Program-made: the position numbers and the translations under genes | Shown: positions 21,550-34,100 of the stretch, in pieces | Layout: the number at the start of each line of letters is the position of its first letter | Numbering within the stretch: position 1 is the stretch's first letter | NCBI GenBank assembly: GCA_964019055.1 | Contig: OZ025206.1 | Location: 23,028,578-23,092,577, forward strand | Direction of reading: 5' to 3' | Length of the DNA stretch: 64,000 bases | Source: Anthopleura xanthogrammica | Lineage: Eukaryota; Cnidaria; Anthozoa; Actiniaria; Actiniidae | Notes under the pieces: model-generated | Database searches by the model: none | What the model was told of the DNA's origin: nothing | The model's input: the letters and a program-made list of their open reading frames with translations, nothing else

Positions 21550-24305
21550 TAACTAGAATAGGCTTTGATCAGTCCAAGGAAACAATGTATCCAAGTCGAG
21601 GTTGTACTTGATAAAATACAGTAAATGCAAACACATCAAGTCCAAGGGAATTCGGAAAATATTTATTCAGCATCACTGGCAGATTGTGAAACAAACTGTC
21701 GTCGTTCAAGGTATCGTTTCTATCAGTTCACAGTCTCTCGTCAACGCCATCCGGAGCTGAATGGATGCGGCTGAGGCCAGACACACATTGATGGAAATAC
21801 GGCGACGGTACATATGGACTTCACAAAAACAATGGATATATAATTTAGAAAGAGCTAGAAAAAGCTATTATATCCAAATATATATTTTTCGAAATCGAAC
21901 CATACTTTGCTAATTGATTCCAAGCATGGCAGGCTCATTTTTGCATGCCTTGACGTCATCGACCCCGTTCAAGTGTCATCAGATGCATTTTTCTCTGACA
22001 TGTGGGACGATTAAAGCTGTCATCAAATAACGGAGGACTAATTCCGGATTACGTAGGCAGTAGTATTAAAGCTCGATGACTCTGCATTGCATTCCAGTCG
22101 ATTACAGTGGCGTGGCGCGAGCAGGAGCAAGAAAAATAATGGTTCAAATACTCAGCTATCATTACTTTGACCCTGTGTTGAAATACTCTCAGCGTGGTTG
22201 TCATCATTCAAACAGGATTTGAAAAGGACTTTCAGGAGCAAACGAAACACTCATATTTTCTTAGAAATTTTCCTGTTAAAGCTACATGATGCTAAAAGTA
22301 AAATAATGAATATGAATTAGGGTTCACCGACTTCCAGGTGATCTCGGAATAGGCGCGCAATGCATTATTGTTGTTCTCATAGCGGTCCATAGCCTATTCT
22401 TGAAGCTCAAAACAATGAATTTATCGGCAAAATAACAGCTTAAATAGACTGTACCTGAGCCTATTTTACCAGAAAAACCTTCCAAGGAAATAGAAAATAG
22501 TGTCGTATCGTAGATTTGAATTCCTAGTTTGAATTTCTTTTTACCTATTTCTAACATAAAGAAAAAAACACAACGAACTTGAGAGCGTGGTTTTGGGTTA
22601 GTAGTTTTACTCGAGTAAAGTCGTTTTGCTCTGCTACAAATATTATTTAAGAGAGACAAACAACAATTACTTTTAGGATATATAATATTACACATTTCTG
22701 GTGCTATCTTGGCTTGTTAGGAAATTAAAGTAGTTAAGAATTCACTTAATTTGGCTTCAAGTAGCGAATTTGAATTGCAAACTGCCTCTAAGCATCTTGC
22801 AAAAGACTTATTTACCCTGCATTGACGCTGATAACAAAATGAACACACGATAAAATGAGTTTTTCTTCACGCAAATATTGCAAATTTCGATGTGTAGTTT
22901 AATCGTCTCGATGGACCGCCTAGCTGAATTAAAGAATGCGCGCTGATTGGTCAAATCTTGATGAGTAGTCAAATCGAGATCACCTGGTTAGTTTAGTGGT
23001 CATTTCGATTTATCAAGCAAGTGTACTATGTTTCATCGCCAGAAAACCGCGCCGCTACCCATGTCACGCATGGTTAACCCGGCTCAGAAGAAAATACGGC
23101 CGGCGAAAAGTTATGAGAAATGTATGGGTTTAAAACAAAAAGTGTCTAAAATATAGCCTGTGTGTTGGCGGATCATAAATGTCTGCATCACAATTTGTAA
23201 TTCATTTATAGGACATTATAACCTGCAAGAAAAATATTACTTTAATCTAAATTTGAGGTTTCCTTTTTAAATTTCAAAATGACTCCTAGAGAAATCGCAC
23301 TGAAAGCAGAGGTTTGTATGAGAACGGAAAAATAAACGAAAGTTAAATTAGTTTGTAATTCGCCGAAACAGAGAATAGACGACAAAAGAAACAAATGTCT
23401 GCATTCAGAAATATTGTTTAATTATTTGAGCACCAGCTCGAAACTAAGTCTCGGCTCTAGGATAAAATCCGAGGTTTCCTTTCGATTGCTGAACAATAAC
23501 AGCAGTTAAACAGCTTAAAAATACCTCCATGTTTCCCCGTTAAAGTTCGCAAAATGCCCTGACTTCGGGGCTTGATATCTTCGCAAAGAATAAGCCAAAT
23601 CTCATAGTTGAAACGCCATTTTGAAGAGCAACTCTCGATCGGGGCACACAATAGCATATTTGGTCCGAATATCCAGTGGGACTCCCAGAAAATAGCGCCC
23701 AAATGTATGTACCATCGCAGGAAGGTCCGTAAGCCCGCGAATGAATCAGAAATGTCAGCGGTCTTTACTAAACTTGCGGGAACTTTTGAAAAAAACGCGA
23801 GTTTCTACTAAAAAAATTCTAAGATAAAGTCGAGATGGGCCTTAATCTTGATTCCCTTGTTTAAATATCTTCGATAGAGTAGGTTTTTTCTGTTTCCACT
23901 TATTAAACGCATGCGCAATGCGCCCATTGAATACCGCTGACCGCACTTGCATGTCGCGGTTTTCTGGCGATGTGTAGGAAAAAGGCCTTGTCTTGTAAAA
24001 CGTAGTAAGTCAGTGAGGCAGCAGCAAATACGATCGACAAATCAAATGGATTCTACTCAACAAATTATCAACACTCTTTTTTGAGGGAAAAACAAAGTAC
24101 ATCTCGAACAAAACTATAACGATTTTCGTCGTTCTCACGGGCCGAGATGAAGCAGAAACTGTCGCTTTTCGGTGCGATAAATTAAAATTTATTTTGCTAG
24201 TTTGTTTTGAAAAACTGATCAGTGAACGACATTTTTAGCATTTCTTTAAATATATGAAATAAAAAAATGAGATATAAGAGTTAGAATAAATACTAATTCA
24301 AAGAA
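21550..24305. other. Intergenic, nothing convincing
   Basis: About 2.7 kb without an exon I can support. An 18-bp inverted match (CATCGCCAGAAAACCGCG near 23036 and its reverse complement near 23969) suggests a further decayed foldback. A 123-codon minus-strand frame at 22324-22695 has no recognised domain. Confidence 0.35.
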
Positions 24306-24310
24306 CGTCA

Positions 24311-24690
24311 CTATAAAGCTAAATTATATTTAAATATCAATCTATTACTAAATGAATTTTTAAAACGTTCTGTGTAAATCTTTGGTCTAGGGCAAGAGAT
24401 ATTTTTAAGGTTGTAAATATTATTCTTCGATTTGGGAATTAACGAAACTAAAGGATAACCTTCGGTATTGATAATTTTATGTAATATTTGCTTATCGCTG
24501 TCTCTTAATAAATCATGAATATCAAATTTTGTAGAAATAAAACGTCTCTTAAAAAACTCTGAATAGTTGTTAACTCAGGCTTTGAAGCACCGTAAACAGA
24601 AAGGCCATATCTTAATTGGGGAAGTACTATTGCTGTAAACATATGGTCTACTTCAGCTTGATTAAAACCATTCATCCATCCATCCATCCG
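24311..24690 (-). pseudogene. LINE reverse-transcriptase C-terminal fragment
   Basis: The minus strand reads FNQAEVDHMFTAIVLPQLRY and YGLSVYGAS, then after a frameshift near 24550 continues DIHDLLRDSDKQILHKIINT, down to KYNLAL and a stop at 24311. This is the post-RT tail typical of non-LTR retrotransposons. It is truncated at the 5' side and broken. Confidence 0.8.
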
Positions 24691-24949
24691 TCATCCAACC
24701 ACCCACGTAGCCTATACCATTCATCCATTTATCAATCTATGTATCCTTTTCTTTATCAACTCAGGCAAAAAGAAAGAACGGATGGAAAAGGAAAAGAATA
24801 CTGACATTTCAGTCGCCAAACTTCCCCATGTAAGTGAATAAGTAAATGATGTTACTTAATCTCTAAGAACAGGTGTCAATACCTTGATCGAGGTTCGCCT
24901 CGTTGATCTGGATAAATTTACGTGAATATGTTAATTTCAACCACTGCCA

Positions 24950-25216
24950 ATTACAGCCCTTTTCGTATTTCTGTGACCTAACCAGCCCAAGACGTCTGGC
25001 GTTTTGGCTTCTGTCAATCAAAATTACAAAGAGCCGAGGTCATTCCTATCAAGGGATAAGGGAATTCCTGGGACTAAACAGCCATTTTCACATGGGAATT
25101 TCTTTATCCCTCGCGATCGGAATGAACTCGGCCCGTCGTAGTTTGATTGACGGAAGCCTAATCTCCAGACGTCTGGAGTCGGTTATGTCGAAGGATAATG
25201 AAAAGCGCTGTAATTC
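24950..25216. mobile_element. Foldback element upstream of the Ig-TIR gene
   Basis: TTACAGCCCTTTTCGTATTT at the left pairs with the reverse complement of the right end (…GAAAAGCGCTGTAA). CCAGACGTCTGG and GTCAATCAAA are also mirrored. The arms span most of the element and there is no coding capacity. It ends about 250 bp before the first coding exon of the receptor. Confidence 0.78.
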
Positions 25217-25462
25217 TTATTTACATATTATCTGTAATTGAAATTTGAGTTCGAATCTATTTTTGGCTTTATTTAATTCACGCCTCTGTCTGGTGAGGTT
25301 ACGCTAGACCACATAGCGCTTTGACGCTGCCTAGCAACATTACAGATCAGTTTCGTCATAAATGATGCTCTATTGATGAAGTGCTGTATGAAAGGCGACC
25401 CAAGTCTTGAGGCTCTTCCAGTTAAAATAAAACTGCCGCTTGATAAAAGACCTGTTCTTGAG

Positions 25463-28400
25463 ATGCTACTATTGAAAGCCATCCTTGCTGGTGAGTATTC
25501 AATACTTAGAGAGATGGAGAGAGGAAAGGAGTGAGGGAGGAAGGGAAGAAAAAGAGAGTGTGTTGGTATAAAAGGATTGAAAATATAAACGAACCAATAG
25601 GTAGCTCTTTTTATGTATGTTCAAAAATAAGTTTCTTTATAAAGTAATATGATAATGGAATGAAAAAATATATTATTCATCGTGGAAATGTAATAAAGAA
25701 AGATACTTATTCGTTTGTCTCACGATTGAGGGTCATTCGTAGAGGACCGCGACGTTTCGATTGCAAGCTGCTAGTCTTCATCAGGCGATGGCATGGTGTA
25801 GACTGGATGGTGCGTCTATTATATACTGCTCGTCGGATCATCTGCACTGTGGTTGGATGGTCGGTTTGTGTTCTGATTGGATGTTTTATTGTTGAGTCTC
25901 CGCCAGAGTGTTTCCTTATCGTCGGCATCCACGCTTCAGGGATCTCTATACCACTGTCCCTATTGATGTTGTCAGGGAGGAGTCACATCTGAATGGCTTC
26001 CTTGACTCTGCGTGTGTACCAACAGGGGTTTCGATCTACACATTCCACTTTTCACATTCCACATTCTATTTCTTTATAATAATTAATAAGATAATTTTCT
26101 TTCCAAAAAATTTAAAATCAACCGAGCCGCTTGTAAGAACTTTAAAGTGACAAGAGTTTTATATCCATATTCATATACAGTATGCATTTTATATCTATTT
26201 CAAGCTTTTATATTTATTTATTTATTGAAGTATTATGTTACATAGTACAGTAACATTTTCGATATCACCTTTCTTTTGATGTTGTATTATTAAACTGTTC
26301 TACCAGCGATTCACACTGGACCATCAGTTAGGTAATGAGAGTGTTTTACTATAACCGCATCGGCAGTGATGATATTCTATATCAACCTATCATGCAACGA
26401 TGTCATGTTACCTTGGAATTCATCTTTATCTAAAAATAATTAAATCAAACGCCTCGTATGGCCACAGGGAACCCGCTTTCCTTTACCGCATTCATTATCC
26501 TTTAATTGCTCTTTATGGGTTTCCTGTGGTTTGAGATCGGCTTCTGTGGTGTACGTATGGGATAAAGAGCAATTATAGGATATTGAATCACTCTCGACCC
26601 CAGAAACCTGCAATTCTTACTGCGCATGCTCGACGAAATGTCAGAGACTCTGGGAAATCCTAGAATTTCAAGAGTTCTGATTGGTCAGAATATTTTTCGC
26701 GATAATTGATTGAAAACCCGCTCTAGCAATCACAAGAGCCCTTGCAATAATGGATTACAACTGCCTTGATAGTCGAAAAAATGGTAGGGATCCTTTAAAA
26801 CAATAAAAACGGCTTTTTTTTTCGGGACTCCAATTAACTCCAATTAACAATAAAACCACAATAGACGATAACACAGTACATGCAATATAGAACAATACAC
26901 TACATTACAATAGACCCCTTGCACGTGACGTTAGAGCAGCTCAATTTGGATGGCAAAACAAAAGAATTTTAATCTCTTGAGAATTGGAACCTATTGTTTT
27001 GCCCTCCAAATTGAGCTGCATTCTGACGTGTTGCAAGGGGTCTATACATAAATAGAGGCTTTGCACCACCACGTGATGGCAGCCATGACAGGAGGCAGGA
27101 ACAATAGAATTCTTTCTCATGTAAATCATATTAGATCAGATTCAATTGTTCCTGCCTCCTGTCATGGCTGCCATCACGTGATGGTGCAAAGCCTCTATTG
27201 TAATACACCTGGACATACATTTATAACCTTAATTTTGTAGGTTTGCTGGCGTGTTCTGTTGGTGCTATAAAAATTGACGTAACTATCAACGGTAGTCACG
27301 TGAAAAGCATTCCCAAAGGATGTGACGTCATCTTGAATTGTTCAGTGCCACAAGGCGATGCTGTAGACAGATTTGATTGGTTGAAAGGCAATCAGTCCGT
27401 GCCAGATCACGTGGTCACTACGTCACTTCAGGGCGGTGTTTGGTGGTCCAGCCTGATACTTCAGAATGTCTCTCCTCTCAATACAACTGCAATGTATACT
27501 TGTCGTACATGGAAAAACAACTCAACCAAAGCGACTCTCCAGCGTTATGTCTGTGTTGATGGTAATTTGTTAATTTATAATAGCAGTATTTTTTATCTCC
27601 TTAAACGAGATAATAGCAGTAAACAATGGTAACAGGCCGTTCGGTCTTGGTAGGCCGTTCTTGAGCTTGAGCTGTTTGAAGGAAAATAAAAGGAAAGGAA
27701 AATACGGGGGGAAAGAGAGAAAGAAAGAAAGTTACTAGTATATGCATGCCTAGGTTTTCATCAAGGAATACTAAAGGATTATTAACCGAGCAAGCGAGTA
27801 ATAAATCGTTTATTGTATGGCTGGTTTTTTTTAGCTGCGTCGACAAAAAACATGCGAACTTCCGGTATCGCGCGAATATCGATTGGCCAGGTATCGATCG
27901 TTTCCAACTAGCAAAACACATAAAGTCAAACTGTCAAATCGTGCGTTTATTACATCAGAAAACTACTATTTTTTTTACACAAAGAACTTTAAATATCCTT
28001 CAGACCGATGTCACAGAAGTACAAGCATTTTAAATGTTTCTAAGTTGTTTTTTTAAAACAATCGTAATAGAACTAAGCTCTTTCATCGAAGTGGAACAAA
28101 CTAAACAAGAACTTGTTTAACAGATGGTCTAGGTCGTTAGCTGGTAAGCTTTCAATCTCTGTGTTTTTTCCAAGGCTGTTTAAATATTTATGGAGTATGT
28201 TCATGTCCGACTTGGTTTTTCTAATCGTATTTTTAGCTTTCTAGTTTGTAACGAAGTTTTCAATCTGTTCTTGACTGTTAGGAGCTGTGTTTTCATATTG
28301 TTGGTTTTCATTTTCATGTCCACTTCGAGCTCGTCAGGGTAGTAAAATTCGCTCGGAGAATGGTCCTCTTCGTCGCTCATAATTTCTTTGTTCGCTTTTT

Positions 28401-31101
28401 GTTTTATTTTGCTTATAAATTTCTTGTTTAATGAGAAAAAATGTCAAATTTCGCGCCGTGAAAATTTTGAACAACCTCTCAAATTTGATATACGATCCGG
28501 ACCCATCGTCATGGTAACGGTCTGAGATGGGAAAATCTCAGACCAGAAATCAGCCAATCAGAGCGCGTGTACTATCGTAGCCATATAATAAAGACATATA
28601 CATCCATAGTAAGGAGCCTACTCAGGTCACCTGTCGATTTTGTCCTCGATCAACTAATACTTGATACATATTTTCACTTTATTCAGAAATAGTGTTGCAA
28701 GTAAATCCGAGGGCTTGGGTTCTGCTGGATGGTGGAGACAGCACAATGATACCATGTACAGTTCAAGCAAGTTGTGAGATACCATCACTCCAGTGGCTTG
28801 ATGAGTCTGGCAACATCATCACCGACAGTGCTAAGATTGAGAAAACGTCGAGGACTGAGTTGAAGCTAAAACTGTTTGAAGTGAAACTAAAAGATACTGG
28901 AATGTACTACTGCAGGGCAATCAATTCAGCTGGACGTGAAGTTAAAAAGCAAATGTTCATTCTTAAAGCCATGAGAGGTTAGGATCATTTTCTTGGTTCG
29001 TTGCTCGAGCTGTTTCTAGAAGCATCTTATTTATGGATTGAAATCATTCATACGAGAGCCACATAAATACAAACACATGCATAGCGGCCATGTTGGTGGT
29101 ACTAACAATGGACGTTAATGAGAAATCTTTGGTTAAAATACCACCAACATGGCGGCGATGACGTAACGCGCAAACGGAGAACAGAATGGTTTCACGACAG
29201 CCAATGCTGTGGGGGGCAAAACAAAAGATGTTTTCTCCTTTGAGAAATGAAATCTCTTGTCAAGAAAAATAATTTTTCCTGCCCTACAACATGGCTGCTA
29301 TAAAACCACTCTATAAGAAATTCTTAATTTTAAACCTTGTTCTTAATTTGTTGCTAACAGAAATAAAAACACCATACTCACCTTTGATGACGTCACCATA
29401 CCAAGAAGCTGTTGGTAACTATGGCAACAACGTGACATTGTCCTTGTCCACTAAGTATACCCCGAAGTACTTAACCCTTGGTGTATGGAAGTACAACAGG
29501 AGAGTCTTACACGATAGCCCTAAGTACACTCTACATGAATCTTGGCCCGTGCCAGGGACAGACCAGGGGCTTTTCTCGATGACAGTACACGACCTGACTG
29601 AAGATGATTCAGGGAACTATACCTCTCTTCTAAATGTACTCAACCCTCCCGCCCGTGCGAGACTGACTAGTCATACACCTTCATTATTGTTTGTCGTGTG
29701 CTCGGCTGGTGACCGCACGAGTTTATTTAGCATTTTTACACAACTGACTTGGGTGAGCATTTTCGTCAAAGCATCAACGTATATCTACAAAAAGTAGTGC
29801 GAGCGAAATTCCATAGGATGAAAAAACCCCAAAGCGCTCCGCAGCGCTAATTTTTTAAGGGGAAAAATCCCAGCCCTATGGATCGCACCCTTCCGCCTGC
29901 TGGGCTCGGCTAATTTTTAAATTCCCAAACTTTGGGAAACTGATAACAATGAATCGAGATTGTCTTTTATATAACCGTCTTTCGCATTTTCACTGGACCA
30001 TCTGCCATGTCTCTTGAATAATCGATCTGGTATTCCACTGTTTGCTGCAGCTGAAGCCCCTCCTGCTCGCAGACTGTGTAAACTGATCTTGGCCGTGTCT
30101 GTGATTCCTTCAAAGGCTTCCTTTATTAGCTCCCTTGCACGAGAATAACCAATTCCTTGGGGGCGAACTTTGCGGGAACAGCTAGGCCCTGACAAAGCAC
30201 GGAAAAGGGGCAGCTCTTCTTGAAAATTCATTTCTGCAGCATCTACGTAGCGTTCCAGAGCTTTAACAGGACAAGTCAACAGGCTGGATCTGGATATTGA
30301 CACCCAGGCTCCTTCTCTCAACTGGTCCGTCTTGGATGATTCTATGAAGATAGAAATATAAGAAGAGAAAACCCTAACATCACAGCATTTGATGTTACAG
30401 AGTTCACTAAACCGGAAAAAACCTGCGAAACCGATAAGGCACATAGCAATTGTCCTGAGGTGATATAAAGAAGGATTCTCTTTATATTTCGACACCAACG
30501 CGAGTAACATCTCCGCAGTAATGGGTTCTTTCCTGTTCTTAGGCTTTCCCAGGATTCTCTTAGCAGCAGACAGCATAGGCGCAATCAGGGTATGGTCAGA
30601 AACTTTAGGGAACCCCCCTAAGGAGTGCGCCCAGTCGATACTGTAAACCGCATTCGAGAGAGGAGAAGGGGTCTGAGAATTCTGTAAAATACACTGAAGA
30701 TAAACTGCGACATGGAATGGGTTGGCAGGGAAATGATCTAAGCGATTCTCAGACGTCCAGCGCTTCCAGCGGTTAAACCCTCCCAGATACGTTTTGATAG
30801 ATCCTTCAGCTTTGGCAGCCAATACCGTCTGCTTTACTTGATCCACACACGGCTGAAGGTGGGGAGGCAGGGCTGCACTAAAATCAGACCACAAGGCAGT
30901 GTTGAAAACATCTGAAACAGAAAAGGAAAGAAAAACAGAAGCAACAAGAGAAGTAATTGGAACTTTTCATAAACACAATGTTGAATTATTATTATTTAAG
31001 ATAAATATATTTGTCGTCATTTCAATGGGAAAAAATTATTACAAGCCAAAAAATTGACCAGAAGTGGTCACTATAATTTACGGCACAGATGGTCCCAAAC
31101 A

Positions 31102-31141
<40 letters not shown>

Positions 31142-34100
31142 GGGCACAGATAGTCCCAAACATTCTCCGGGCACAGATCGTCCCTAATGTTCTCAGGGCA
31201 CAGATCGTCCCAAACGTTCTCCGGGCACAGATGGTCCCTAACGTTCTCAGGGCACAGATAGTCCCTAACGTTCTCAGGGCACAGATCGTCCCAAACGTTC
31301 TCCGGGCACAGATGGTCCCTAACGTTCTCAGGGCACAGATGGTCCCTAACGTTAATTCAATCCTCAGCAAACAAAACAAAATTATATGCATAACAAAGTC
31401 CTTGACTTCTAGTGATGACCGAGTCCCAAATCTGAAACCAAAAAAAAAATAAATAAATAAATAAATAGGAATAAAAGTGATAAGTATAAATATGTGCGGC
31501 ACTGAAGCGAACACCAAGATGACACAAACAACCTTGACAACTCTTTAAGTACCTACACCAATTCCCTTGAGAATACATACCGTCGAGAGAATATTTTTTC
31601 GCTAATTTGCAAAACGCGAAAAAATTCATCTCTCTTCTAAATGTACTCAACCCTCCCGCCCGTGCGAGACTGACTAGTCATACACCTTCATTATTGTTTG
31701 TCGTGTGCTCGGCTGGTGACCGCACGACCAGCCAAGAGAACAAAGAAAGATGAACTGAAGGAATAAAATAATAGTGTAAGAATAATAATGATAATATGAA
31801 AAACGGATTAAATAAGGATCAATAACAACCTTGAAGAATACGATCGATAAACAGCATTAAATCATTTACCAGTTAGAATAGAATCCTCAATGCGAGCATC
31901 CTGAATGAGAGATCCTCTGATCCGAAAATACAGGGACAAGAACCGGGAACGAAGGCTTCCCTAAACGTTGGCAAATCCATCCATGCAATGACAAATCCTC
32001 GAAACGATGGGCCATCTGAGATCATGGGCCAGTAGGGGGCCGAAGGCCAGTGGGGAACTATCAGGGTCCCAGCAGATATTGTGGACACAGCACAAATTGA
32101 ATATATCTAGGGCTTCCTTTTGCAGGTGTTCTTTACTGCTTCCGTTGGAAATAATCCTGGGAACATTTTGGTTGTCTGTGAACCACTTTATCGAACAACC
32201 CGAAAGCTTATCAATCAATGAAAGTAAAACATATTTCACAGCCAAAATTTCTCTTAACGTAGAGCTAGTCTGCATTTCATTAGGGCTCCACTGGCCCGAA
32301 ACTAAATCTCGTCCACATTGGATGGAATATCCACCAAAACCTGTATCACTGGCGTCAGAGTACACCACTCCGACCACGCTAGATTTAGATACCATGGCCT
32401 TACCATTAAACGAGTTAATGTTTCTTAACCAAAACGAAAGTTCTTCCGCGACACCTGCGGACAAAGGGAGGCGGTCCTCCCACGAGCGCCTTTGTTCTAT
32501 GGCATGATAACAATTTCGTGTCAATAATCTAGTAATGTTTCCAACTGCACAGGACATAGAGATGATTTGACCTGTGACAGAAGCTAGCTTACGAGCTTGG
32601 ATAAACGTTTTAGATTGGCATTCCTCTAGGCACACTTTCAATTTGCTAATTCTTCTCTCGGGTATACTAATCATGCCAGATTCAAAATTCAAAATGACGC
32701 CCAAAAAGGTCACTACTTGGGAAGGGGCCCAGTTGGATTTCACGTCGTTTAGGGTGAAACCAGAAGCTAAAATATCACTTCGCACTTCGACGCTTAAGCG
32801 TTCGGCCTTATCCAAAGACAAGTCTCCCCCAATCCCATCATCCAAATATAAAAGAATGGTATGGCCCTGACTTCTCCAAAATTTTACGAGTTGTCTCATG
32901 ACTTTGGTAAAAACGTACGGAGCAGAGGTTAAACCAAATGGAAGAACGCGAAAAACATAGTATTTCACAACTTTGTTTGAGGCCCATTTGAAAGCTAAGT
33001 ACTTCGTTTGTTCATCACAAATATCAATATGATGGTAGGCCGACTTAAGGTCAAAAGAAAACACGTGAACCCCTGGGGAGAAAAGCTGGAGCACAGTTCT
33101 AATGTCCTCGTACTTAATTGATTTTTTGACAATAAAGTTATTCAGATGAGATAAATCCAAAATCAGGCGGAGCTTGCCGGATGACTGAATAGCCACATGT
33201 AAAGGATTACAATATTCAGGATAGTGAGGAACCTCTTGAATGCAACCTCGAACAAGTAACTCTGAAATAGCTTCATTAACAAAATCCTGATGAACAAAAG
33301 CGGAATTACGGTTTTCTATAGAAAAGGGCAAAGGTAATTCATTAAAGACAATGGTGTAACCATATTGAAGGATCTCTAAAACAAACTGCGACGTACCAAT
33401 TTGCTGCCAAAATTCTAAATGAGCCTTCAATTTTCCTTGCACAAAATCTGAAGGAGTGGTAATTTGCTCGTACTCATAAGATTCACTGTTTAGATCCACT
33501 AGCGGTGGTTGTGGCACTGGATGGTTTGGGACGTGGACATTCGGCGACCCAGTGTCCTGGGCGTCCACACCTGAAGCACAAATCGTTTTGTCGATTCGGG
33601 AAAAAACGCGGTCCGCTTTGGGGACGAAAATAACGCAAATCACGAGTAGCAAAATTTGAAGCAGAAAAGGAATTTCCTTGATTTGAACTAGAGGACTGAG
33701 ATATTCTAGATTTCCTCTTTTTCTCCTGAGCAGACTTAAGCTTCTCGGCTGCTCTCTTTTCTGCTTTTTTAATTTTCTTAGCATCGACTTCATTATCTGC
33801 CAATTCGTCATCAACGTATTCATTAATGGTAGACCATCCGAATTCCGACTTATCGGCAAGCTTAATCAATTTCTGTCTCTCCTTAATTAACTGAATACCT
33901 TCTTTGAGTTCCTCCTTCGCTCTATCCACGTTGCCGTTTTCCAACGCCTTCAACGCCTTCTCGCTCTTCCTGCAAACTTTCTGGTTGATCTTGAACTGTT
34001 GCTCGTTCCCTTTCTTCTTGAAGGAGTAACTCTCGGGGGTTTCCACTTCGTTCGCAAACTGAGTAGCGAGATCCGCTTGTTGCTTGAGAAGATTAGATTG

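Noticed and set aside
22324..22695. 123-codon minus-strand frame
   Set aside because: No domain and no supporting signals.
25273..25482. 69-codon antisense frame over receptor exon 1
   Set aside because: Listed only as an observation; no independent evidence of a gene.
31054..31517. Frames of about 130 codons on both strands
   Set aside because: Shadows of the 27-bp repeats in the retroelement.
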